52,496 bases of DNA from Candidatus Hopanoidivorans cymbastelae (GTDB taxonomy: Bacteria > Actinomycetota > Acidimicrobiia > Acidimicrobiales > Hopanoidiivorantaceae). The notes below the pieces were generated by a model, which was given only the letters and a program-made list of their open reading frames with translations, had not been told where the DNA came from and did not search any database. The stretch covers positions 1 to 52,496 of the forward strand of contig JAPYNY010000085.1 of assembly GCA_028283145.1 (NCBI GenBank), written 5' to 3'. The position numbers and the translations under genes were made by a program. Below, one piece after another: positions 1-8,383 of the stretch; position 1 is the first letter of the stretch, and each line of letters starts with the position of its first letter.

Positions 1-188
1 GACGAAAGGCGAACGAAGGGGGATGGTGCGAACCGATGCAACAATGGCAGCAAAGGCCGCCCAAGCTAACTCCCAAACCAGCTAAAAATTCGTTTTAAGG
101 TAGCTTTAAGTAATGCCTTCATGTTGTTTGGCAGCAAGCTGAAAAACTATCGTTGCCGAAAGCTCTTGCTGCCAACTGAAATTCCATA

Positions 189-2093
189 GTGAATTCTTCC
201 GATAAATCCAAAGCCTCAAAAGTTGGGGTTCCTAATCCTGGCACGGTCAAGGTTTCCGACGCGGGCAACGCAGGCGCCGTGACATCCAATTCGTCTTTCC
301 TTGGTGCCTCCAATTCACCTGTCGCCAACGCACCCAACTCAGCTTTCTCCGAAGAGGGACACCCCCAGCGCTGGTTCATTTTGGGCTTTCTATGTTTGTC
401 GCTGGTGCTGATCGTGGCCAGTGTGTCGTCTGTCAATGTGGCTCTCCCTAGTATCCAACGCGATTTGAATGCGACCAACTCCGACTTGCAGTGGATTGTC
501 GACTCCTATGCTCTGGTCTTCGCCGGGCTGCTGTTGCCCTTAGGGTCTCTGGGCGACCACTACGGCCGCCGCAAAGTTCTGATCGCCGGACTACTGATTT
601 TCGGAGTTGCCACAGGCATTGCTTCGGCCGCGGATGCAGCCAACCAGATCATCGTCATGAGAGCCATCATGGGGGTGGGAGCTGCTCTGATCATGCCGGC
701 TACTTTGTCCATCATCACCGAGGTGTTCTCCAACAAAGAGCAACCCAAGGCCATAGCCATCTGGGCTGGTTTTGCAGGAGCAGGCGGCATGATCGGCCCG
801 GTCGGTGCGGGTCTGGCACTCAAGTGGTTTTGGTGGGGCGGGGTGTTCTTGCTGACGATTCCAATTGTGCTGGTGGCGCTGTTCGGGTCAATCTTTGTGG
901 TGCCTCCGTCTCACAGGCGCGAACACCACTTCCCGTTTGACCCCTTGGGGGCATTGTTGTCAATCGTGGCCATTGGCACCTTGGTTTTTGCCGTGATTGA
1001 AGGGCCGAATTATGGCTGGACCGACCCGGCTGTGCTGGGGTCGTTCGCCTTGGGCTTCTTGACGACTATATGTTTCATCATTTGGGAGCGCTCCACCCAG
1101 CACCCAATGCTGAACCCTGTCTATTTCAAGAACAGGAGCTTCACGCTGAATTCGCTGGTGATGACAGTGGTGTTTTTCGGCTTGTTCGGCTGGCTGTTCA
1201 TGCTGACGCAGTATTTCCAGTTCGCCCAGGGGCATTCGGCGCTGGATGCCGGCCTGCGGATGTCTCCTTCAGCTGTGGTGATGCTGCTGGTGGCGCCCCG
1301 CAGTGCTGCCTTGGCCGCCAAAATCGGCACGCGGAAAATCGTCTCACGCGGGCTGCTTCTGGTGAGCTTGGGCATAGCCGGGCTGGCCATTATTACTCCA
1401 GCTATGCCCTATTGGAGTGTCTTGTTGTGCCTGCTGGTGGGTGCTTGTGGGGCGGCTTTGCTTATGCCGACCGTCACCCAGCGCATTGTCAGTTCGCTGC
1501 CAAGTGATGAAGCCGGGGTCGGTTCGGCTGTGAACGACACCACCAGAGAAGTGGGCGGGTCTATCGGGATTGCCATTGTGGGAAGTTTGTTGTCGGTCGG
1601 CTACCGGCGTGAGATTGGCAGCACGATAGATGAGCTGTCAGTTGAGGCGTCTGTCTCAGGGTCTCAAGAAGCGGTGGGCGCTTTGGAAAGCGCTCAGGAT
1701 TCCATAGGTCGGGCTTTGATCGCTTCCATGAGGATTGGCGGCAGTATAGGTGAGCGCTTGCAGATAGCAGCTGTGGACGCTTTTGACGATGGTATGACAT
1801 TGGGGCTAGGTGTGGCGGCTGGGGTTGTTTTCTTGACCTGTTTGATTGTGGTTTTTTTCTACCCGAAGGAAGATGTTGATCTTGACGATGAAGCTGGGTC
1901 TGAGATTTTGCCTAGTGAGAAGTTGGATTTGGCGGCTACGGGGCTGGTTGCGGCGCCGGCTGAAGCTAGCCGTGTTAACTCTGTCAACTCAGCTTCGGTG
2001 GATTCCGTGCCGGTGGCTTCTACGCAGGCTGTGTTTGACACAGATGCTTCGCCGCCAACAGCCCCTGCTCCGGACGGCGCGCCCGGGCTTTGA
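189..2093 (+). CDS. MFS efflux transporter, DHA2 (EmrB/QacA-like) group
   Basis: Predicted proton-driven exporter of the major facilitator superfamily, 14-helix DHA2 group, in the cytoplasmic membrane. Hydrophobic helices run from about residue 62 to 560, and the loop after helix 2 carries the family motif A as GSLGDHYGRRKV. Two parts are not transport core: about 60 Ser/Asn/Ala/Pro-rich residues before helix 1 and about 75 acidic then Ala/Val/Ser-rich residues after the last helix. The start is GTG with no clear Shine-Dalgarno, so a later start nearer helix 1 is possible. The substrate cannot be read from sequence. The next gene on the same strand begins 26 nt downstream, so the two may be co-transcribed. 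A second DHA2 pump lies at 10870-12405. Confidence 0.88.
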   Translation: MNSSDKSKASKVGVPNPGTVKVSDAGNAGAVTSNSSFLGASNSPVANAPNSAFSEEGHPQRWFILGFLCLSLVLIVASVSSVNVALPSIQRDLNATNSDLQWIVDSYALVFAGLLLPLGSLGDHYGRRKVLIAGLLIFGVATGIASAADAANQIIVMRAIMGVGAALIMPATLSIITEVFSNKEQPKAIAIWAGFAGAGGMIGPVGAGLALKWFWWGGVFLLTIPIVLVALFGSIFVVPPSHRREHHFPFDPLGALLSIVAIGTLVFAVIEGPNYGWTDPAVLGSFALGFLTTICFIIWERSTQHPMLNPVYFKNRSFTLNSLVMTVVFFGLFGWLFMLTQYFQFAQGHSALDAGLRMSPSAVVMLLVAPRSAALAAKIGTRKIVSRGLLLVSLGIAGLAIITPAMPYWSVLLCLLVGACGAALLMPTVTQRIVSSLPSDEAGVGSAVNDTTREVGGSIGIAIVGSLLSVGYRREIGSTIDELSVEASVSGSQEAVGALESAQDSIGRALIASMRIGGSIGERLQIAAVDAFDDGMTLGLGVAAGVVFLTCLIVVFFYPKEDVDLDDEAGSEILPSEKLDLAATGLVAAPAEASRVNSVNSASVDSVPVASTQAVFDTDASPPTAPAPDGAPGL

Positions 2094-2119
2094 ACGCGCG
2101 GCCCGCATTGGAGGCTTAG

Positions 2120-3292
2120 ATGGCCCTGGGCGTAATCTATTGCATCATTGGATTGGCGGTGCTCGGATTCGCTTCTGACAGGCTGGTAGTCCATGCAGGC
2201 CAAATCGCCACCCGATTCAATATCTCGCAGGTCATCATCGGCGCCGTCATAGTCGGCTTTGGCACCAGCGCCCCTGAGCTGGCGGTTTCCGGCTGGGCTG
2301 CTGCTAGCGGAGATGTTGACTTGGGCGTGGGAAACATAATCGGCTCAAATGTTGCCAACGTAACGCTGGTTCTGGGGGTTGCCGCCTTGATTACGCCTGT
2401 TCCAGTCCGCCGGCAGCAGATTTACAGAGAACTGCCAGCTTGTCTGACCTCGGTGGTGGTTTTTGCCATGTTGGTTCAAGACGGATTGTCACGAATAGAA
2501 GGAGTGATTTTGTTTGTCGCTCTGGTGGTGGTGATGCTTAGCCTCTATGCCAGGGAGTTTCTGGCAGTTCTAAGACCTGGTTCGGCATCAGGCGTTTCCG
2601 ACTTTGAAGCAGCACTCAAATGGCTCAAAGACGAAAGTTCGGGGCCAAGATTCGGGACGGCCGACATTGAAAAGGCCGACAGTGAGGCCGATGCGGAATC
2701 CGTCCCTTCGCCTGAGGAGTTCACAGATGAGGAGTTCTCAGCAGCCGAACCAGCAGACACCGATGCCGCAGTTAGCACGAAATCAGACTGGAAAAAGGTT
2801 TTGACGCATGGGTTTGGCAGCAAAAGCGGCAAGCTTGAGGAATACAGTTTAGCTAGTGACGTAGTCTGGCTCTTGGTAGGGATACTCGGAACAGTCGGGG
2901 GCGCTCAATTGCTTGTAGCCGGGGCGGAAAGGATCGCCGACGAACTGGACTTGGGGTCGGGATTTGTGGGGCTGACGGTGGTAGCAGTAGGCACGTCTTT
3001 GCCCGAACTAGTTACTGCTGCAGCTGCCAGCCGCCGGGGCATGAATCAACTTTTAGTGGGCAATGTTTTGGGGAGCAATATATTTAATTGTCTGGCAGTT
3101 GGGGGGCTTGTGGGAGTGCTTGGGAATTCTGGGCTGGAAGACAGCAACCTGTCAAGCATTGCTACCTTCATCATGGTCGGAATGATGTTCTGGATGGCTA
3201 TCTCAGCCACCACACGCCAAAAAATCAGCCGCTGGGAGTCGGCATTGCTGCTGGCATCTTGGTTTGTGTCCATGCCGTTCATCATCTCTTGA
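2120..3292 (+). CDS. Calcium/sodium antiporter (CaCA family, YrbG-like)
   Basis: Membrane exchanger of the Ca2+:cation antiporter family, expected to swap Na+ (or K+/H+) for Ca2+. The two inverted alpha repeats that form the ion site are both visible: GFGTSAPELAVS with GNIIGSNVANV near residues 46-81, and VAVGTSLPELVTAA with LLVGNVLGSNIFN near residues 285-325. An acidic, Asp/Glu-rich cytoplasmic loop of about 85 residues separates the halves, longer than in compact family members. The start ATG follows a GGAGG at 2110-2114 at good spacing. Overall length (390 residues) is at the long end for the family because of this loop. Confidence 0.9.
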   Translation: MALGVIYCIIGLAVLGFASDRLVVHAGQIATRFNISQVIIGAVIVGFGTSAPELAVSGWAAASGDVDLGVGNIIGSNVANVTLVLGVAALITPVPVRRQQIYRELPACLTSVVVFAMLVQDGLSRIEGVILFVALVVVMLSLYAREFLAVLRPGSASGVSDFEAALKWLKDESSGPRFGTADIEKADSEADAESVPSPEEFTDEEFSAAEPADTDAAVSTKSDWKKVLTHGFGSKSGKLEEYSLASDVVWLLVGILGTVGGAQLLVAGAERIADELDLGSGFVGLTVVAVGTSLPELVTAAAASRRGMNQLLVGNVLGSNIFNCLAVGGLVGVLGNSGLEDSNLSSIATFIMVGMMFWMAISATTRQKISRWESALLLASWFVSMPFIIS

Positions 3293-3360
3293 GCATGTCG
3301 TCTGAATTCTAGCACCCTCTCTATTTTCCGCTCAAACTTGACTGAAGGAATTGGGCAAAA

Positions 3361-3371
3361 TGTCAGACCCC
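3361..3371 (+). repeat. Dispersed TGTCAGACCCC motif, copy upstream of Gp37/Gp68 gene
   Basis: Identical 11-mer to 8323-8333, followed by a TAAT a few bases later in both. It lies 18 nt before the ATG of the Gp37/Gp68 gene. Confidence 0.4.
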
Positions 3372-3388
3372 TTGGGTAATCTTTGGAC

Positions 3389-4141
3389 ATGGCTCAAACA
3401 AGCGATATTGAGTGGACCGAAGCAACTTGGAATCCCACAACGGGTTGCGACCGAATTTCCCCAGGTTGTGACCATTGCTATGCCCTGCGTCTAGCGGGGC
3501 GACTGAAGTTGATGGGGTCAGCTAAATACCAATTTGATGGCTCTTTGAAAACGAGCGGCCCCGGTTTTGGCTTGCAGTGTCATGAGAATGCTTTGGGAAT
3601 TCCATACCGCTGGAAGCGCGGCAGGTTGATTTTTGTCAATTCCATGTCTGACTTGTTTCACCCTCAAGTACCTCTTGATTTCATTAAGCGAGTGTTTGGG
3701 GTAATGGCAGATACTCCTCAACACACCTATCAAGTTTTGACGAAGCGCAGCAAGCGATTAGCCGAGGTGGCTAAAGATTTGCCTTGGGAAGAAAATATTT
3801 GGATGGGTGTTTCCATTGAGAACTCTCGCTACGTTTTCAGAGCTGACCACCTTCGTGAAACTCCGGCAAAAATAAAGTTCCTTTCGGCCGAACCTCTTTT
3901 GGGTCCACTAAAGCTGGATTTGACTGGTTTGGACTGGGTGATCGCAGGTGGCGAATCTGGGCTAGGCGCTCGCCCAGTTGATGCAGATTGGCTACGGGAA
4001 TTACGGGACATTTGCATTGAAGCCGATGTGCCTTTCTTCTTCAAACAGTGGGGTGGTCTCACACCTAAGGCAGGTGGTCGTGAGTTAGATGGGCAACTTT
4101 GGAGCCAAATCCCCATGGGAGTAAAGGAGGTGCTGACATGA
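3389..4141 (+). CDS. Gp37/Gp68 family (DUF5131) protein
   Basis: Member of the phage Gp37/Gp68 family, a radical-SAM-like group of unknown substrate found in phages and many bacterial genomes. The N-terminus holds the signature IEWTEATWNPTTGC and a three-cysteine cluster (Cys20, Cys27, Cys30, spaced C-x6-C-x2-C, ending HCY) that probably binds an iron-sulfur cluster; KFLSAEPLLGPL, AGGESG and FFFKQWGG are further family landmarks. ATG 3389 is preferred over an upstream in-frame TTG at 3383. The gene begins 18 nt after a TGTCAGACCCC motif that recurs elsewhere in the window, which fits acquisition on a mobile element. It is followed by rimO on the same strand. Confidence 0.85.
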   Translation: MAQTSDIEWTEATWNPTTGCDRISPGCDHCYALRLAGRLKLMGSAKYQFDGSLKTSGPGFGLQCHENALGIPYRWKRGRLIFVNSMSDLFHPQVPLDFIKRVFGVMADTPQHTYQVLTKRSKRLAEVAKDLPWEENIWMGVSIENSRYVFRADHLRETPAKIKFLSAEPLLGPLKLDLTGLDWVIAGGESGLGARPVDADWLRELRDICIEADVPFFFKQWGGLTPKAGGRELDGQLWSQIPMGVKEVLT

Positions 4142-4201
4142 ATCCGCTGTAGCAACGTTAAAGGGCTACCTGCACGGTAATTCATTCATAAGCTAAATTT
4201 G

Positions 4202-5461
4202 ATGACAGAAAGCTATTGGATAGAGACGCTCGGGTGTCCCAAGAACCAGGTTGATTCTGAGAAAATCGCAGGTTTCTTGGCCTCAGATGGGATGAGTTTG
4301 GCGGTTGATCCCACAGAGGCTGATTTGGTGGTGGTCAATACCTGTGCTTTTGTGGAATCTGCCCGGGAGGAATCGATTGACACAATTTTGAGCTTGACCG
4401 GTCGGCTCAAGAGTGGCCCCTCACAGCTAGTTGTGACAGGCTGTTTGGCAGAGCGCTACGGGGCCGAGTTGGAAGCTGAGTTGCCGGAGGTTGATGCGGT
4501 AGTTGGTTTCGGGGTGCCGGTTACTATTGGCACAAAGCCCGCGGCACCAGGCAAGACAACTTTGCCCACTATGGACTTGCTCAATATGGCTCGCCCCGCT
4601 TCTGAGTTGCCTTGGGCTTATGTGAAGATAGCCGAGGGCTGCGACCGCAAGTGCGGTTATTGTGCCATCCCTCAGTTTCGTGGCCCGCAGCGTTCCCGCA
4701 CAATCCAGTCAATCTGTGAAGAGATAGCGGCACTTGGGGTGCGTGAAGTTGTGCTGGTAGCACAGGATTTGGCAGCTTTTGGGCGAGACCAAGGCAACAA
4801 GCAAATAGTCCAGCTGTTGGAAACTGTCTCTTCCCAAGTTGACTGGGTGCGCCTGCTCTACCTCTACCCGTCAGATTTGACCGATGAGTTGGCATCAGCC
4901 ATTTGTGCTACCGAAGTCCCGTATTTTGACCTCTCGCTTCAGCACGTCTCGCGCTCCTTGTTGCGCCGAATGCGCCGCTGGGGCGACAGCGAGAAATTCT
5001 TGGCTCGCATAGCCGATGTCCGCAGACAAGAGCCGCAAGCAGCCTTCCGCTCCAACTTCATAGTTGGTTACCCAGGTGAGACTGAACACGACCACGAACA
5101 ACTGCTGGAATTCATTGAGGAAGCGCAACTGGACTGGTGCGCCTTTTTCGAATTCTCGCCCGAAGAGGGAACCTATGCCCAAACTTTAGACGGTCAAGTC
5201 CCCAAAGAACTGATGGCAGATCGGTTGGCTGAGTTGCGTTCCGCCCAAGAGACCATCAGTGAGAATCGTCGCCTCAAATTAATCGGGCAGCAGATCGAAG
5301 TTCTGGTGGACACCCACGGAGTGGCACGCAGCTATCGTGAGGCCCCAGAGATTGACGGCATCATCAACGTGCCTGACGATTTGGCAGTGGGGGAGTTTGC
5401 CCAAGTTGAAGTTGTAGGCGCAGTCGGGCTTGACTTGGAAGCAAAACCCCAAGAGGTCTGA
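4202..5461 (+). CDS. rimO: Ribosomal protein S12 methylthiotransferase RimO
   Basis: Radical-SAM enzyme that adds a methylthio group to an aspartate of ribosomal protein S12. The N-terminal UPF0004 domain has its three cluster-binding cysteines (LGCPKNQVDSEK, NTCAF, TGCLAERYG); the radical-SAM cluster is EGCDRKCGYC (CxxxCxxC) near residue 145; a TRAM-like RNA-binding region closes the protein. GCPKNQVD identifies RimO rather than MiaB. Length (about 419 residues) is normal. ATG 4202 is taken over a TTG three bases earlier. The stop is 6 nt from pgsA, so rimO-pgsA-cinA probably form one transcript, a common actinobacterial order leading into recA. Confidence 0.95.
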   Translation: MTESYWIETLGCPKNQVDSEKIAGFLASDGMSLAVDPTEADLVVVNTCAFVESAREESIDTILSLTGRLKSGPSQLVVTGCLAERYGAELEAELPEVDAVVGFGVPVTIGTKPAAPGKTTLPTMDLLNMARPASELPWAYVKIAEGCDRKCGYCAIPQFRGPQRSRTIQSICEEIAALGVREVVLVAQDLAAFGRDQGNKQIVQLLETVSSQVDWVRLLYLYPSDLTDELASAICATEVPYFDLSLQHVSRSLLRRMRRWGDSEKFLARIADVRRQEPQAAFRSNFIVGYPGETEHDHEQLLEFIEEAQLDWCAFFEFSPEEGTYAQTLDGQVPKELMADRLAELRSAQETISENRRLKLIGQQIEVLVDTHGVARSYREAPEIDGIINVPDDLAVGEFAQVEVVGAVGLDLEAKPQEV

Positions 5462-5467
5462 GGCCAG

Positions 5468-6118
5468 ATGTCTAAGCAGCCAAGCCAACGAGCCGCCAGA
5501 ATCCAACATCCCAGCAAAATGGCTAGCAGACTGAGCTCTCCCGGTCTCAAAGTCTCCTCCAATTCTGTCATCGGGTGGCCCAATGCGCTTACAATCAGCC
5601 GATTTTTTATGGCGCCAGTTGTGTTTTGGCTGGTGTTGCGAGCCGAAGACGACAAAGGTGCCTCCTGGGGGCTGGTGGTGATGGCATGCGCGGTTGCCCT
5701 GAGCGATGCCTTAGACGGCTGGTTGGCCAGGCACTATCAGGTGGAGAGCCGCTTGGGGGCATTTCTGGATCCTTTTGCCGACAAAGTTGTGGTGTTGGGA
5801 TGCGCCGCCTGTTTTGTGGCAGTCGGACGTTACTGGTGGCTGCCCGTGGCACTGATTTGGCTGCGAGACATCGGCATGAGCGTCTTAAGAGTCTTCTACG
5901 CTCGCAAGGGCATCTCGCTGCCTGCCCGCAAGCTAGCCAAATGGAAAGTCGCTCTTCAGGGAACTACGCTCACGGCAGCTGCTCTGTTGCCGCTGAAAGA
6001 CCTGGATGAGCTGCACACTGCATTAATTTGGGCTTCGGTGGCCATCACTTTTTACACCGGCGCCCAATATGTCTGGGACGGACGCCCCCAGTCGTCAGAA
6101 ATCAGCGTTCAAGACTAA
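5468..6118 (+). CDS. pgsA: CDP-alcohol phosphatidyltransferase, probable PgsA
   Basis: Membrane enzyme making phosphatidylglycerol phosphate from CDP-diacylglycerol and glycerol-3-phosphate, or a close relative. The complete CDP-alcohol phosphotransferase motif D-x2-DG-x2-AR-x8-G-x3-D-x3-D is present: DALDGWLARH, then the glycine, then DPFAD, with four or more hydrophobic helices. About 35 basic, Ser/Gln-rich residues precede the domain, so a later start is conceivable, but ATG 5468 directly follows rimO. Position between rimO and cinA supports the PgsA assignment over phosphatidylinositol-phosphate synthases, which share the motif. Confidence 0.88.
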   Translation: MSKQPSQRAARIQHPSKMASRLSSPGLKVSSNSVIGWPNALTISRFFMAPVVFWLVLRAEDDKGASWGLVVMACAVALSDALDGWLARHYQVESRLGAFLDPFADKVVVLGCAACFVAVGRYWWLPVALIWLRDIGMSVLRVFYARKGISLPARKLAKWKVALQGTTLTAAALLPLKDLDELHTALIWASVAITFYTGAQYVWDGRPQSSEISVQD

Positions 6119-6151
6119 ATCGTAACACCACCAAACCACCAAGGAGAAAAA

Positions 6152-7420
6152 ATGAACTGCGAAGTAGTTGCGGTAGGCACCGAGCTATTGCTAGGGCAAA
6201 TTGTGGACACCAATTCCTCCTGGATTGGCGAGCGCTTGGCGGAGCTGGGCATCGACTCCTACCATCAGACCAAGGTCGGCGACAACTTCAATCGGATGTT
6301 CGCCGTCATCTCCCAGGCGGTTGAACGCAGTGACGCGGTCATCGTCTGTGGCGGGCTGGGACCCACCCACGACGACATCACCAGAGAAGTGCTGGCTGCC
6401 GTGATGGGTGCCGAACTAGTCCAGAACGAAACCGCTGCCGAGCGTATCCGTTCCATCTTCACCGACCGAGGCAGAGACATGCCCAGCAACAATCTGCGCC
6501 AAGCCGATGTGCCAGACGGAGCCAAGGTCAGCTCAATCATCCCAGGCACGGCGCCGGGGTTGATGTGCCCTGTCAGAACCAAAGGGCCTCAAGGCGAAGC
6601 TCTGGAGAAAGTTGTCTATGCGGTGCCAGGTGTGCCGTGGGAGATGAAAGTGCTGATGGAAGAGTGGGTCATTCCCGATCTGCAGCAGCGCGCCGGGATA
6701 ACCCAGGTCATCGTCAGCCGGACGTTGCGCACTTGGGGCGATTCCGAATCGGGTCTGGCGGAGAAGCTGTCGGGTGAGATTGAGCGCCTTGACAGACTGG
6801 GACATGCCACCATTGCTTTTCTGGCTAGTGCTCTGGACGGGCTGAAGGTGCGCATAACCGCCAAGGGTGACTCCGAGGCATCCGTGCGGGAAATCCTGGA
6901 TTCTGAGGAAGCAGCCGTCAGGCGAGCGATAGGCAATGAAGCAGTTTTCGGGGTGGATGACGAGACGATGGAATCAGCAGTGTTGCAGCTCTGCCGGGAG
7001 CGGGGCGAGACGCTGGCCGCAGCCGAATCTCTCACAGGCGGGCTGGTGGCTGCTCGGCTGGCGGCCGTGCCTGGGGCGAGCGACGTGCTGAAGGGAGGCG
7101 TGGTGAGCTATGCCCCCGAAGTGAAGTTTGACTTGCTGGGCGTGCCTGAAGGCCCAGTCGTCTCCACCGCAGCAGCTGAGCAGATGGCTCTGGGCGTGTG
7201 CGACTTGCTTGGGACGACATGTGCTGTAGCCACAACTGGTGTGGCTGGGCCCGACTCCTTGGAGGGACACCCGCCGGGAACCGTCTGCATGGCAACGGCA
7301 GTGCGCGGCGAAGTGGAGAGCATGAAGGTGGACTTGCCTTTTGCGCGAGAGCAGGTCCAGTTGTTTACGGTTTTGACGGTGCTGAACAATCTCCGCCGAC
7401 GCCTGCTGGCTTTGGGTTGA
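6152..7420 (+). CDS. cinA: CinA-like protein (NMN deamidase / MoCF-domain fusion)
   Basis: Two-domain competence/damage-inducible protein. Residues 1-170 form the molybdopterin-binding-like (MoCF) domain, with GTELLLGQIVDTNSSW and CGGLGPTHDD; roughly the last 160 residues form the CinA_C domain, with AAESLTGGLVAARLAAVPGAS and TGVAGPD, which in characterised homologues hydrolyses nicotinamide mononucleotide to recycle pyridine nucleotides. Length 422 matches full-length CinA. AAGGAG sits 7-8 nt before the ATG. It is the last gene of the rimO-pgsA-cinA run; recA lies beyond the oppositely oriented msrB. Confidence 0.94.
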   Translation: MNCEVVAVGTELLLGQIVDTNSSWIGERLAELGIDSYHQTKVGDNFNRMFAVISQAVERSDAVIVCGGLGPTHDDITREVLAAVMGAELVQNETAAERIRSIFTDRGRDMPSNNLRQADVPDGAKVSSIIPGTAPGLMCPVRTKGPQGEALEKVVYAVPGVPWEMKVLMEEWVIPDLQQRAGITQVIVSRTLRTWGDSESGLAEKLSGEIERLDRLGHATIAFLASALDGLKVRITAKGDSEASVREILDSEEAAVRRAIGNEAVFGVDDETMESAVLQLCRERGETLAAAESLTGGLVAARLAAVPGASDVLKGGVVSYAPEVKFDLLGVPEGPVVSTAAAEQMALGVCDLLGTTCAVATTGVAGPDSLEGHPPGTVCMATAVRGEVESMKVDLPFAREQVQLFTVLTVLNNLRRRLLALG

Positions 7421-7500
7421 GTTTGGCGTTAGGTTGCGGTCGTCGTTTGGCTGAGTCAGGTGCCGGGGCTTGAGTTGGGCGTGGGACTTTTGGGTTTGCG

Positions 7501-7544
7501 CAAGCTTTGAATTTGAGCTTGTCAGCTTTCCAAAGCTAGTTTTG
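7501..7544. terminator. Hairpin pair between convergent cinA and msrB
   Basis: CAAGCT at 7501-7506 pairs with AGCTTG at 7516-7521. A second small stem (AGCTT 7524-7528, AAGCT 7533-7537) is followed by AGTTTTG. The position between two convergent genes suits a transcription terminator, but the T-run is short. Confidence 0.4.
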
Positions 7545-7549
7545 CCGCT

Positions 7550-7954
7550 CTAATCTTGCGGAGCTTCCTCCAAGCGCAGCGAAGCAGAATTCATGCAGTA
7601 GCGTTCGCCTGTGGGTCGGGGGCCATCAGGGAAAACATGCCCTAGGTGTGCCCCGCAACTGGCGCATACGGCTTCGGTGCGCATCATGCCGTAAGACATG
7701 TCTGTATGGCGTTCCACCTTGCCTTGGCTGATTTCTTCCCAGAAACTTGGCCAGCCAGTTCCGGAGTCGTATTTGGCACCGCTGGAAAACAGCTCTATAT
7801 CGCAAACAATGCAGTGGTAGGTGCCGTCTTTATGGCAGTCCCAGTATTGTCCGCTGAAAGCCCGTTCAGTGCCGGCATGTTGGGTTACCTCGTATTGCTC
7901 ACGAGTGAGACGCTGCCTGAGTTCGGCATCATTTGGCTTGTCGGTGGTGCTCAT
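7550..7954 (-). CDS. msrB: Peptide-methionine (R)-S-oxide reductase MsrB
   Basis: Repairs oxidised proteins by reducing the R-epimer of methionine sulfoxide, usually with thioredoxin. The open frame extends upstream to 8104, but MsrB homology starts with MSTTDK and ATG 7954 has GGAG about 8 nt upstream, giving a normal 134-residue protein. Visible landmarks are the zinc-binding CxxC pairs (CIVC, CASC), GTGWPSF, HLGHVF and the catalytic cysteine in RYCMNSASL. The rest of the frame upstream overlaps the putative SOS-box region and is non-coding. Convergent with cinA. Confidence 0.95.
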   Translation of the reverse strand: MSTTDKPNDAELRQRLTREQYEVTQHAGTERAFSGQYWDCHKDGTYHCIVCDIELFSSGAKYDSGTGWPSFWEEISQGKVERHTDMSYGMMRTEAVCASCGAHLGHVFPDGPRPTGERYCMNSASLRLEEAPQD

Positions 7955-8089
7955 TGGACTGCTCCGAAGTCGGTTTGGGGAATTGGTTTGGTGGGTTTGG
8001 CTATATGCCAATTTTATTGGAAATGGTTGTCTATAGGAAGTCAGGCAGTCGACTGGCTCAGTGCAGCACCACCACTTAAATATGAAATA

Positions 8090-8103
8090 CGAACAAATGT
8101 TCA
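8090..8103. promoter_or_regulatory. Putative LexA/SOS box upstream of recA
   Basis: CGAACAAATGTTCA fits the Gram-positive/actinobacterial LexA operator pattern CGAAC-N4-GTTC, with a perfect GAAC/GTTC dyad, and is the only such match noticed in the window. It lies about 280 nt before the recA start, which implies a long leader, and also just upstream of the divergent msrB. No lexA gene is present here. Assignment rests on motif and neighbour only. Confidence 0.6.
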
Positions 8104-8322
8104 CCTATGCAGCTTTGACGGATAAACTAAAAGCGATGGCTAAACCGGATGTCGTTAAAAGCAAGGGCTGGATTGCGCAGCCTGCTGCCAAGAAGTGGCA
8201 GTGCAGTTGCTCGCTGGGGCCGGCCGCGAAGCCCGTCAACACATTACCCGTCAATCCATTAGTTGTGCAACCCGCTGGCTGGGAAAATAATTTGCAGCCA
8301 GCGTCTGGACTTCGGGTAATAA

Positions 8323-8333
8323 TGTCAGACCCC
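8323..8333 (+). repeat. Dispersed TGTCAGACCCC motif, copy upstream of recA
   Basis: Shares TGTCAGACCCC with the copy at 3361-3371 and, less one base, with 42257-42266. Related sequence forms the terminal inverted repeats of the IS1595-like element at 40776-41813. Probably an IS or MITE end. Confidence 0.4.
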
Positions 8334-8383
8334 CTCTCTAATATCGCTTAATAACAAAAAACAAGCCAAGAAAGGATAAAAAT

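Larger units (their letters stand above)
7955..8383. other. Intergenic leader between msrB and recA
   Basis: This 429-nt stretch contains no convincing gene; a 96-codon plus-strand frame (8061-8351) has unrelated-looking composition. It holds the candidate SOS box at 8090-8103, a TGTCAGACCCC repeat at 8323-8333 and the probable long 5' leader of recA. Confidence 0.5.

Noticed and set aside
8061-8351. 96-codon plus-strand frame between msrB and recA
   Set aside because: It runs over the SOS box and a dispersed repeat, has no ribosome site and no protein-like character; better read as leader.
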